A stretch of DNA of 28,662 bases from Candidatus Bathyarchaeota archaeon (lineage in GTDB: Archaea; Thermoproteota; Bathyarchaeia; 40CM-2-53-6), in the NCBI GenBank assembly GCA_005884605.1, contig VBBE01000146.1:1-28662 (forward strand), in the 5' to 3' direction. The position numbers and the translations under genes are program-made. Below are positions 1-6,868 of the stretch, one piece after another; position 1 is the first letter of the stretch, and each line of letters starts with the position of its first letter. The notes under the pieces were generated by a model. That model saw only the letters and a program-made list of their open reading frames with translations, was not told the origin of the DNA and ran no database searches.

Positions 1-756
1 AAGACATCTGAACCTATTCTCAAGATCAAGGACATTGCAAAGATCTATCCGGGCGAAGGCAAGAGCACAACAGTACTCGACCATATTTCATTTGACGTCT
101 ACAAAGAGTTCCTTTGCATTGTCGGGCCTTCAGGCTGCGGCAAGAGCACGCTGCTCCGAATTATTGATGGACTCGACAAACCGACAAGCGGTCAGGTGCT
201 GTTTCACGGCCAACCCATTACGAGTCCAAGCCCAAAGGTCGGTGTGATCTTCCAGACCTTCGCCCTTATACCTTGGAAAACAGTGCTTGGAAACGTGTTG
301 ATGGCGATCTCATCATCGTCGATTCAGAAAGAGGAACAGCTGAAGATCGCACAGAAGTATATTCAGGACGTTGGCTTGGAGGGGTTCGAATCTTCCTATC
401 CGAAGGAGTTGTCAGGTGGGATGAAACAGCGGGTCGGGATTGCCCGTGCTCTCGCGCTCCAGCCGGAGGTGTTGTTGATGGACGAGCCGTTCTCAAGCCT
501 CGACGCCTTGACGGCTGAGAACTTACGGCGCGAAGTCGTTGACATTTGGAGGGACCCGGCTTACCCTACTGGTTCAGTGCTAATGGTTACGCACAATGTT
601 CAGGAGGCTGTCGAGATGGCTGACCGTGTGATGGTGTTGAGCGCGAGGCCGGCGAAAATAGTTGATGATGTTAAGATCGATCTCGAGCGACCTAGGAGCC
701 CTCGAGATCCGGTATTGTATGATCTCGCGGATCGGATAATCTCGAAGATCAGCTAG
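1..756 (+). CDS. NitT/TauT-type ABC transporter ATP-binding protein (5' partial)
   Basis: This is the ATPase of an importer of the nitrate/sulfonate/taurine/bicarbonate class; it would power a periplasmic-binding-protein-dependent permease encoded outside the window. Frame 1 is open from the first base, and no ATG/GTG/TTG precedes the P-loop, so the true start lies upstream. Visible motifs are Walker A GPSGCGKST (visible residues 42-50), a Q-loop in VIFQTFALIPW, signature LSGGMKQR, Walker B VLLMDEPFSSLD and the H-switch in MVTHNVQEA. With 251 visible residues it is close to the usual 250-270 aa, so only a few residues are missing. The family is secure; the substrate cannot be read. It lacks the AAA-associated C-terminal domain that many relatives carry; a separate gene for that domain runs convergently, with the stop codons overlapping. 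Confidence 0.93.
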   Translation, partial: KTSEPILKIKDIAKIYPGEGKSTTVLDHISFDVYKEFLCIVGPSGCGKSTLLRIIDGLDKPTSGQVLFHGQPITSPSPKVGVIFQTFALIPWKTVLGNVLMAISSSSIQKEEQLKIAQKYIQDVGLEGFESSYPKELSGGMKQRVGIARALALQPEVLLMDEPFSSLDALTAENLRREVVDIWRDPAYPTGSVLMVTHNVQEAVEMADRVMVLSARPAKIVDDVKIDLERPRSPRDPVLYDLADRIISKIS

Positions 757-1223
757 TGAGTGTGGGTTTTCGGCAGCAGCCGTTCTGACTGGCCATCGTA
801 GCCGAATAGGCCCGTGAAGACTCCCCAGCTGATGAGTATGCTGATCAATGTGGGTATGTCGAGAGTGGGTCCGAACTTGGAGCTGATGAAACGGGCAAGG
901 GTGAACCGTGTTACTTGCCCTTGCTCCTTGAGGAGCTTTGCGATGTCAGAGAAGGGCTCGAGCGTCTCCAAGCGCACGTGAACGAGCTTTTTCCGCTCAG
1001 CTATTTTGCTGCTGTGGGCTTTAGTACCGAGCTCCGTCAATGAGATCTCACCCTCCTTGACGGCGACGAGACCGAGGTATTCCGCTGTGTCGATGATTGG
1101 AAGAAGCTCGTCAAGGTCGATGCGGAGGTCGATGGTTAGAGTCGCGATGTCTGTCTTTCCATTGTACGCTTTCAAGAGATCTAGTAAACCGAAGACTCGG
1201 TTTACGCCAGCCGTAGGGAGCAT
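753..1223 (-). CDS. Stand-alone AAA-associated C-terminal domain protein (NitT/TauT ATPase-linked)
   Basis: About 156 aa from the ATG at 1223. The frame is open further up to 1424, but that part overlaps the upstream oxidoreductase gene and is low-complexity, Ser/Arg-rich sequence, so I reject it as N-terminus. The body resembles the domain found at the C-terminus of NitT/TauT-type ABC ATPases: a winged-helix-like start (VFGLLDLLKAYNG), then DELLPIIDTAEYLGLV, ISLTELGTK, a long helix AERKKLVHVRLETLEPF and an ending SWGVFTGLFGYD. In known proteins this domain is fused to the ATPase and is thought to be regulatory. Here it is separate and points toward the ATPase gene ending at 756; the two stop codons overlap. 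A regulatory role on that ATPase is inference from proximity. Domain identification is moderately sure. Confidence 0.75.
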   Translation of the reverse strand: MLPTAGVNRVFGLLDLLKAYNGKTDIATLTIDLRIDLDELLPIIDTAEYLGLVAVKEGEISLTELGTKAHSSKIAERKKLVHVRLETLEPFSDIAKLLKEQGQVTRFTLARFISSKFGPTLDIPTLISILISWGVFTGLFGYDGQSERLLPKTHTH

Positions 1224-1257
1224 TCTAGCTACAGGACTGGCTTGGATTCGAGTATGG

Positions 1258-1983
1258 TTAAAGTCCCTGCGGCGACTTGTACTCCGACTGTTCGCCCCTG
1301 GTGTTAATGGCGATTCGGACGCAGATCTCCTTGGTTCTTGCATCCGGAGAAACGGCTCTGAAGTCAGCAACGAGTTTTGTGAATTGGTCGAGGGGTTGCA
1401 CGTTTGGATGCCACGCATCGCCAAGGGTTACGGCGCGTTTCATGGCCGCCTTGCTTGTCCCACCAATCCAAATGGATAGATTCTTCTGAGTTGGATGCGG
1501 CTCGAAGACTGCGTCGCGAAAGTCTATCCCAAGAACACGACTCTTGAAACTTGTCTCCCCTCTCCAGAGCGCTCTCAGAAGCCGAATAGACGCGTCAACC
1601 CTCCTGCCTCTGTTGCGGAAGTTTGAACCTAGACTCGCGAATTCCTTCTCGTTCCAGCCGGCGCCGATTGCCAGCATGAGTCTTCCTCGGGCGAGATTGT
1701 CAATCGTAGCGAGCTGTTTCGCAACAACAACAGGGTTTCGCATCGCAATAATCAATGACGAGATTCCGAGTCTTACCCGATTTGTAATTGGAGCAAGGTA
1801 GGCGAGAGTTGTGATGCTATCGAAGATTCTCTCATACGGAGTCCCGCTGTTTCTGGGCATCAGGATATGGTCGGTAGTCCAGAGCGAGTCACAGCCAGTA
1901 CGTTCGGCCTCCCAAGCTACCGTGCCGAGTGCCTCGCGCGAGGATGATTCGCCGTAGTTTGGGACACATACGCCGAATTTCAT
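1258..1983 (-). CDS. Luciferase-like (LLM) F420/FMN-dependent oxidoreductase
   Basis: A 241-aa TIM-barrel oxidoreductase of the bacterial luciferase superfamily. The N-terminus MKFGVCVPNYGE, then WEAERTGCDSLWTTDHIL, the segment IDNLARGRLMLAIGAGWNEKEF and the later WIGGTSKAAMKRAVTLGDAWHP are all typical of the F420-dependent subgroup. Relatives use reduced F420 or FMNH2 for hydride transfer or monooxygenation; the substrate cannot be predicted. The length suits the shorter F420 subfamily, although the C-terminus ends abruptly after a charged tail. The start is ATG at 1983. It lies 34 bp upstream of the AAA-associated domain gene on the same strand, so the two may be co-transcribed. Confidence 0.9.
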   Translation of the reverse strand: MKFGVCVPNYGESSSREALGTVAWEAERTGCDSLWTTDHILMPRNSGTPYERIFDSITTLAYLAPITNRVRLGISSLIIAMRNPVVVAKQLATIDNLARGRLMLAIGAGWNEKEFASLGSNFRNRGRRVDASIRLLRALWRGETSFKSRVLGIDFRDAVFEPHPTQKNLSIWIGGTSKAAMKRAVTLGDAWHPNVQPLDQFTKLVADFRAVSPDARTKEICVRIAINTRGEQSEYKSPQGL

Positions 1984-2070
1984 ATCGCGGGTAATGCACC
2001 TCTTGTTGATAACATTCTTCTGAAGTCGCGCGGGTCAGGGCTGCTCTCGAGCTTAAGGGCGCTGGTTCAA

Positions 2071-2082
2071 CATTTTTATCGC
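2071..2082 (+). promoter_or_regulatory. Candidate archaeal TATA box for the ABC exporter operon
   Basis: The T-rich element acatttttatcg sits about 35 bp before the TTG start at 2112. Archaeal TATA boxes lie about 25 bp ahead of the transcript start, so the mRNA would begin near 2100 with a very short leader. Support is sequence and spacing only. Confidence 0.35.
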
Positions 2083-2111
2083 CCATCTCCGCGAACTGTC
2101 GTTTCCCAAGC

Positions 2112-3056
2112 TTGTTTGCAGTGGAAACGCTCAACCTCTCGAAGAGGTACGGGAAAACTGACGCCCTTCGCGGCTTGAACTTCACGGTCAACGAGGGCGA
2201 GATAATGGTAATTCTAGGCCCCAACGGCTCGGGCAAGACCACCCTCCTGATGATCCTCTGCACCATTCTGAAACCGACATCAGGCACTGCCAAAGTCGTT
2301 GGGATTGACGTTGTTGACGAGGGGACCAAGGTTCGAGAAGTCATGGGAATAGCCTTCCAGGAAGCACGGGGTTTCTGGCGTCACAAGCCCTCCTCGATTC
2401 TGAGGTTTCACGCTTCTATGTTCGATATCGATCCTGCGAAGCGCCAGGATCTGATCGAGCGGACGATGAAGGATCTGGAGTTGTGGGAGTCGCGTGACAA
2501 GATGTTCATGCACCTGTCAGGCGGCCAAGCAAAACGGCTGGAGACTGCCAAGGTCCTCATTCAGAAGCCTAAGCTAGCGATCTTTGACGAGCCGACGAGC
2601 CAGGTGGATCTTAGGGGTAAGAGGAAGATCTGGGACAAAATCCGCGAGCTCCGCGACCAGGGATCCACGATTATAGTTGCGACGAACGAGGTACGGGAGG
2701 CAGAGTACCTTGCCGATAGGGTGACGATATTGCACCAGGGCCAACGGGTGGTGTGCGATACCATTCCAAAGCTGAAGGACGCGATCGCTGGGGGAGATAT
2801 TGTTGAAGTGGATTTCGAAGACCCTGTTTCTGAAAAGCTAGTGGGGAGCCTCAACGGGCTCGGCGGCGACGTATCCTTATCGCCGGAAGGTAATCAGCTG
2901 CGAGCGAAGGTATCGAAAGCGGAAGACTGGGTTCCAAAGATGACATCCGCTAGTTACGTGGCCGGTGCGAAGATCGCGTCTATCCGGATCACCGAGCCTT
3001 CCCTGGATGATGTGTTCCTGCACTTCACAGGCAAAGCCCTGGCGGATCAACCATGA
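2112..3056 (+). CDS. ABC-2-type exporter ATP-binding protein
   Basis: A 314-aa ATPase of the drug/polysaccharide/NodI-DrrA export class. It has Walker A GPNGSGKT (36-43), a Q-loop around IAFQEARGFW, LSGGQ (135-139) and Walker B LAIFDEP (D159, E160). A C-terminal extension of about 90 residues ends in EPSLDDVFLHFTGK, the usual tail of DrrA-like ATPases. The start is TTG at 2112; GTG at 2121 is an alternative. The usual catalytic H-switch histidine appears replaced: the sequence reads VATNEVREAE, with Asn192 at the expected position. It overlaps the next permease gene by 4 bp (ATGA), so translation is probably coupled. The exported substrate is unknown. Confidence 0.93.
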   Translation: MFAVETLNLSKRYGKTDALRGLNFTVNEGEIMVILGPNGSGKTTLLMILCTILKPTSGTAKVVGIDVVDEGTKVREVMGIAFQEARGFWRHKPSSILRFHASMFDIDPAKRQDLIERTMKDLELWESRDKMFMHLSGGQAKRLETAKVLIQKPKLAIFDEPTSQVDLRGKRKIWDKIRELRDQGSTIIVATNEVREAEYLADRVTILHQGQRVVCDTIPKLKDAIAGGDIVEVDFEDPVSEKLVGSLNGLGGDVSLSPEGNQLRAKVSKAEDWVPKMTSASYVAGAKIASIRITEPSLDDVFLHFTGKALADQP

Positions 3057-3817
3057 ACCGTGTCCTGACCCTCGCAGCATACAACGTTAGGATGCTCCTA
3101 TCGCTGAGAACCTGGTTCATTCTGGCCTGGGCGCTTTTCGGACTACAAATAGCGATCTACGGGTCCCTGATGTCAAAGCTGGTATCGACGGCAGTCCCCA
3201 ACTACCTGTTCTACTACGCAATCGGACTGATGGTGATTACGGTATTCGATTCTGGAGCCGAGGTGGGCCGACACTTCGTTGAGCATGCGCATGAAGGAGA
3301 ATTGCCCTACTTCCTCTCCCTACCGGTCTCGCGTGGAGGATTCTTGGCAGCTCAGGCGATCTATGGGGTCGTGAACACGATGATCAAGGTTCTCCCACCC
3401 CTAATCGGCGTCCTATGGTTCGTGGGCGATCTTACAGTTCAAGGCGCGGTTTTCGCGATGATCTCGATGTTTCTCCTCGGACTCGGAATCACGGGAATAA
3501 TGGTGTCAATGTCATTCATCGCATTCAAGTCCGTGGACCTCTACAGCGCATTCCTCGCCGGGCTATCAGCACTGATCGTCCGGTTCAGCACAGTCTTCTA
3601 CCCACTCATCTTCATGCCCAGCTTCTACTCACCAATATCTGTGTTCAGCCCCTTGACCTACGGCGCGGACCTGACAAGATGGGTCCTAGGCTTCGACCCT
3701 AGCTTCCTACTCAACCCGATCCTCGCAGCAGCAGTAGTCACCGGAGTCGCGGTCGGAACACTCTCGTTGAGCGCGAAAATCGTCGACAAAGTCATTGAAG
3801 GCGTGAAAGCGGCTTGA
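3053..3817 (+). CDS. ABC-2-type exporter permease, first subunit
   Basis: A 254-aa polytopic membrane protein with about six hydrophobic segments. A first helix near residues 17-40 (FILAWALFGLQIAIYG) follows a short cytoplasmic lead. A loop VEHAHEGELPYFLSLPVSR matches the coupling region of ABC-2 permeases, which touches the ATPase. Hydrophobic stretches such as FAMISMFLLGLGITGIMVS and a final PILAAAVVTGVAVG complete the fold. The ATG overlaps the ATPase stop and its own TGA overlaps the next gene's TTG start. It likely forms a heterodimeric channel with the product of the next gene. Confidence 0.88.
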   Translation: MNRVLTLAAYNVRMLLSLRTWFILAWALFGLQIAIYGSLMSKLVSTAVPNYLFYYAIGLMVITVFDSGAEVGRHFVEHAHEGELPYFLSLPVSRGGFLAAQAIYGVVNTMIKVLPPLIGVLWFVGDLTVQGAVFAMISMFLLGLGITGIMVSMSFIAFKSVDLYSAFLAGLSALIVRFSTVFYPLIFMPSFYSPISVFSPLTYGADLTRWVLGFDPSFLLNPILAAAVVTGVAVGTLSLSAKIVDKVIEGVKAA

Positions 3818-4626
3818 GCCAGTTCTCAAGACTTGTCCGCATTGCGCGAACCGATTTCTCGTATTTCTTCAGGACCAAATGGTTGATGGCGGTATTGATC
3901 AGTCTCAGCCTTTCAGACATGCTCGTCGTGGGGCTAGTATACACAAGGTTGATCCCTGCCTCCAAGGCAATCGGCTCTTCCTATTTCCAGTTCCTCGTCC
4001 CAGGAATCGTCGTAGTGGGCTTATTTTCTGCCGCGACAGACACTGGCCGACGAATCTGGCTCGCACTTCGAGAGGGAGTAGTGCAATATTACCTGACACT
4101 TCCAATTCGGACCCGAGGCCTAGTTGGAGCCTACATCATTTCCGGAGGACTGGGAGGAGTAGTCTACTCTGGGGCACTGCTAATCATAGCATATCTCTCG
4201 TTCATGCTGTTCGGTGCTCCAATTCCAGTACAGGGAGCATTGTACGCTCTTACCCTCATTCCCTTCCTATTCGTTCTCTCGACCGGAATCGCGGGTCTAG
4301 CTGCGTTCTTCGCGAGCGTATCGCGAAGAGGAGAGATCTACTGGGTCTACGCACAAGCACTCCAGGTGTCAATGGTCACAATCAGCACAGTATTCTACCC
4401 TGCTCAAACGATCGCCCAATATCTTCCCGCCCCGGTCGCCACGATTGCACAGTACAACCCTCTTAGCCTTGCAGCGGGCGTTCTCCGAAATTCCGCGTTC
4501 GGTGGAAACGCTCTGGAAACCGGTGCGCTAGCGAATCTCCTCGCCACCTCACTGCCTCTTGCAGCGATTGGAGCCCTTGCCTACTGGATCATTCTTCGAA
4601 CAATTAGACTCAAGGGAAAACCCTGA
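3814..4626 (+). CDS. ABC-2-type exporter permease, second subunit
   Basis: A 270-aa membrane protein, about six TM segments, of the ABC-2 permease fold but diverged from its neighbour. It opens SQFSRLVRIARTDFSYFFRTKW, then SLSDMLVVGLVYTRL. The loop LREGVVQYYLTLPIRTRGLV corresponds to the coupling-helix region of the first permease, which suggests an old duplication. The late segment FYPAQTIAQYLPAPVATIAQYNPLS is the usual extracytoplasmic stretch before the last helix. The TTG start overlaps the previous TGA (TTGA). Two non-identical permeases plus one ATPase make a complete exporter. Confidence 0.88.
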   Translation: MSQFSRLVRIARTDFSYFFRTKWLMAVLISLSLSDMLVVGLVYTRLIPASKAIGSSYFQFLVPGIVVVGLFSAATDTGRRIWLALREGVVQYYLTLPIRTRGLVGAYIISGGLGGVVYSGALLIIAYLSFMLFGAPIPVQGALYALTLIPFLFVLSTGIAGLAAFFASVSRRGEIYWVYAQALQVSMVTISTVFYPAQTIAQYLPAPVATIAQYNPLSLAAGVLRNSAFGGNALETGALANLLATSLPLAAIGALAYWIILRTIRLKGKP

Positions 4627-4628
4627 GA

Positions 4629-5585
4629 ATGACCGAAACGGTGCGTGTCGAAAAACAATCGGGCATTTCGGTCAGAGCCTTCTCTCGTGGTGAAGAGTCA
4701 ACATTACTTGAGATTCTGAAGGATGCCTTCGGCGGTTTTGCAGATGTTCCACGGACGAAGGCAGTCCTCTCCTCGCGACGATTTGATTCTGACGGGTGCT
4801 TTGTTGCTGAACAGAATGGAGTGCCTATCGGATGGGTTGCTGTGACAAGTCTTCCCAGAGCCAAGTGGTTCGTGATAAGATACCTCAGCATTAGACGTGC
4901 AAGACTCCGAACCACGGTCGGTGAGAGACTTCTCTCCAGAGCGATCACGTACGCAGAGTCGAAAGGACAAGAGTTCCTGAGAGCCACCACTTCAGCAGTT
5001 CAGCCTTATGTTGAGATCTACCAGAAATTTGGGTTCAAGCCATTACGGCGAGATCTTCGGATCAGCTGGCAAACCGACGATGTGCCGTGTATTGAAGACC
5101 TTCAGCTTGAAACTGAGGAAATCTCAGATGAGACCGTGGACAGTGCTACCAGTCTGTATGTCCAGGCATTGAGTCCCTACTGGGACTGGCGAACGGAAGA
5201 AGAAGGCGGAACCCTCGCTGTGGCCGAATCATTCAAAGAAGACAGATCTCGCGGCGCCAGGTGGATTCTTGCTCGTTCGAACCAAGAACCTGTAGGTTTG
5301 GTGGGGATTATTCCTGACTATTACGAACTGGGAGTGGCTTGGTTCCGAGGAACATTTGTTCATCCAGAGCATAGAGGAAAGGGAATTGGATCCGCTTTGA
5401 TGTCCGAGATCTCAAGATTTGCGAAGACCCTTTACCAGAGAAAGATGGTTGTTTACACATTCTCTTCTTTGGACAGTCTAGCTCCTGGAGCCTTACTTTA
5501 CCTAAAGACCGGTGGCAAGATAGAGAGCGAGTATCTTCAACTCACAAAGCGAAGCTGGGGCAGGAGGCATTGTCGTGGTTGCTAG
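4629..5585 (+). CDS. Tandem GNAT-family N-acetyltransferase
   Basis: A 318-aa protein with two GNAT modules. The C-terminal module (about 200-318) is intact: WILARSNQEPVGLVGIIPD, then FVHPEHRGKGIGSALM, the acetyl-CoA pyrophosphate-binding motif A. The N-terminal module (about 13-140) has the fold, with GCFVAEQNGVPIGWVAVTS and a terminal VEIYQKFGFKPLRRDL, but its motif A is degenerate (RRARLRTTVGERLL), so it may not bind acetyl-CoA. This active/inactive arrangement is known from mycothiol-synthase-like tandem GNATs. The ATG lies 2 bp after the permease stop, so it belongs to the exporter operon. An acetylating partner for the exported compound, or self-protection, is inference. Confidence 0.88.
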   Translation: MTETVRVEKQSGISVRAFSRGEESTLLEILKDAFGGFADVPRTKAVLSSRRFDSDGCFVAEQNGVPIGWVAVTSLPRAKWFVIRYLSIRRARLRTTVGERLLSRAITYAESKGQEFLRATTSAVQPYVEIYQKFGFKPLRRDLRISWQTDDVPCIEDLQLETEEISDETVDSATSLYVQALSPYWDWRTEEEGGTLAVAESFKEDRSRGARWILARSNQEPVGLVGIIPDYYELGVAWFRGTFVHPEHRGKGIGSALMSEISRFAKTLYQRKMVVYTFSSLDSLAPGALLYLKTGGKIESEYLQLTKRSWGRRHCRGC

Positions 5586-5708
5586 TAATAGAAGGTTGAA
5601 CTGCGGCCGTATGATACGACGCCAGTGCTATTAGGTAATGTACAGGTTACCGTTCCATAGATGCTGATGGTCGGATTGCGAAGGCCTTGTTGTCTAATAG
5701 GCCTGCCT

Positions 5709-6269
5709 TTACCGGTTCAGACTGCCAACGAAAACCGCCCCGCCCAGGGCCAGGACGAGGAGGAGAACCGTTACGAGAACGAGTGTATAATTGTTGAGAG
5801 AAAAGCGGTAAGTTCGGCGCAAGCGGAATAGGAACTCGCCTGATATGGAACCAACCAAGCATCCAATCATCCCCAAAATGAAGAACAAGATGACAAGCCC
5901 TGCAGCATACACAGACGAGGCAACCGAGGGGAATATTGACGACGACAAGCACAACAGCGAGATAATTGGAAGGACCGCAGCCAGTTGGGAGATCAGGAGT
6001 GCCTTGATCGATTTTTCCGGGTCTCGTAACGCATAGCCAGAGAGTAGAGAGAAGATGAATATCAGGAACACCAAAAACTGGTCGACGGGCGATTGAACAA
6101 TTCCGAAGCTCGACCCCAAGTCAACGTTATGACCTAACAGATAACCGAGAGCGCCACTGAGTATTATGGCGCTTGCCTGGAGGAACCCCCACACAAGGCC
6201 TATCACCGAGAAGTTGTTAGTGGACCGAGATACAAGCCGACGGATCAACGGAACTCTTGAGTTCGACAA
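5709..6269 (-). CDS. Hypothetical polytopic membrane protein
   Basis: I do not recognise this 186-aa protein. A basic lead (RVPLIRRLVSRS) is followed by about five hydrophobic segments: VIGLVWGFLQASAIILSGAL, FLVFLIFIFSLLSGYAL, ALLISQLAAVLPIISLLCL, YAAGLVILFFILGMIGCLVG and LVLVTVLLLVLALGGAVFVG. A charged loop RDPEKSIKA follows the second and FRLRRTYRFS precedes the last. The start appears to be TTG at 6269. Codon use and clean TM architecture support a real gene; no catalytic motif is visible. It is probably transcribed separately from the small membrane gene upstream at 6425-6718, about 155 bp away. Confidence 0.6.
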   Translation of the reverse strand: MSNSRVPLIRRLVSRSTNNFSVIGLVWGFLQASAIILSGALGYLLGHNVDLGSSFGIVQSPVDQFLVFLIFIFSLLSGYALRDPEKSIKALLISQLAAVLPIISLLCLSSSIFPSVASSVYAAGLVILFFILGMIGCLVGSISGEFLFRLRRTYRFSLNNYTLVLVTVLLLVLALGGAVFVGSLNR

Positions 6270-6424
6270 TCAATGTCAAGACAGGAAATCTGATTCACCA
6301 GTATTAACCTCGCGGGATCCCTTATTCTCAGATGCGATGTCCCACCTTTCGTTAGACGGGCATTCCGGGAGGCAAGACGAGACGATAGAGTGTTCTTCGT
6401 TAGCAAGGCTTCGCAAACAAACCT

Positions 6425-6718
6425 CTAATTATCATCATTGCCACGCTTCGAGCGAGTCTCCAAGACCTCATTGATATAGCCTTCTTGTGCCTTCGCAACC
6501 CTCTCCGGAAGAAGCATGTCGTCGAAACGATTCTTTTCGGAATGCGTTCTCGATTGACTGAACCAATACGCAACGAGAATGTTTGTTGCCAGCCAAGTGT
6601 ATAGCGCAAACCACCCGATGCTCACAGCCAGATACCAACCAAAGGGGGTTGCGGACGCCGCCCACAAACAGAGTAGCAAGACGAACAAATATCCCCTCAA
6701 AGCCGGCCTGTCTCGCAC
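6425..6718 (-). CDS. Small two-TM membrane protein
   Basis: A 97-aa protein starting with GTG. It has two hydrophobic helices, YLFVLLLCLWAASATPFGWY and WFALYTWLATNILVAYWF, followed by a hydrophilic, strongly charged tail of about 45 residues (RTHSEKNRFDDMLLPERV...). This resembles small 2TM-domain proteins, but I cannot name the family. A TATA-like tttatca (minus strand, near 6757-6766) lies a suitable distance upstream. Overlapping open frames in the other phases are less protein-like. Function unknown. Confidence 0.5.
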   Translation of the reverse strand: MRDRPALRGYLFVLLLCLWAASATPFGWYLAVSIGWFALYTWLATNILVAYWFSQSRTHSEKNRFDDMLLPERVAKAQEGYINEVLETRSKRGNDDN

Positions 6719-6756
6719 TTGAAATCGCTCCCAAAACCGGACTAGGACTTTGCCTT

Positions 6757-6766
6757 GAATGATAAA
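6757..6766 (-). promoter_or_regulatory. Candidate TATA box for the small membrane gene
   Basis: Read on the minus strand the stretch gives gctttatcat, about 40-48 bp before the GTG at 6718. This is the spacing expected for an archaeal promoter with a short leader. Sequence and position only. Confidence 0.3.
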
Positions 6767-6792
6767 GCACCGTCGGGTCAGGTAAAGTCTTC

Positions 6793-6804
6793 CCCCGGCC
6801 GGGG
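6793..6804. promoter_or_regulatory. Perfect 12-bp GC palindrome between divergent genes
   Basis: CCCCGGCCGGGG is a perfect palindrome midway between the minus-strand small membrane gene and the plus-strand FAD oxidoreductase gene. Its position between two divergent promoters suits an operator, but no regulator is known. Confidence 0.3.
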
Positions 6805-6815
6805 AACTAATACAT

Positions 6816-6839
6816 AAGCCGAATATAGCGTATCGGCTT
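6816..6839 (+). promoter_or_regulatory. Inverted repeat (candidate operator) upstream of the FAD oxidoreductase
   Basis: Arms AAGCCGA (6816-6822) and TCGGCTT (6833-6839) flank a 10-bp spacer. The repeat lies just downstream of a TATA-like ctaatacataa and ends 11 bp before the Shine-Dalgarno GGGGAGGT (6851-6858). That places it over the likely transcript start, where a dimeric repressor would act. The regulator is not identified. Confidence 0.4.
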
Positions 6840-6868
6840 TATCTCAATTTGGGGAGGTCGTAGCACAT

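Noticed and set aside
380..400. ggttcgaatc T-loop-like sequence
   Set aside because: It lies within the conserved coding sequence of the ABC ATPase; a similar one near 15465 lies within a VOC gene. No cloverleaf forms.
1224..1424. N-terminal extension of the AAA-associated domain gene
   Set aside because: The extra 67 residues overlap the 3' end of the luciferase-like gene, are low-complexity, and precede the conserved domain; ATG 1223 is a better start.
3879..4466. 195-codon open frame inside the second permease gene
   Set aside because: Ser/Arg/His-rich out-of-frame translation with no motif; the permease frame has clear TM segments.
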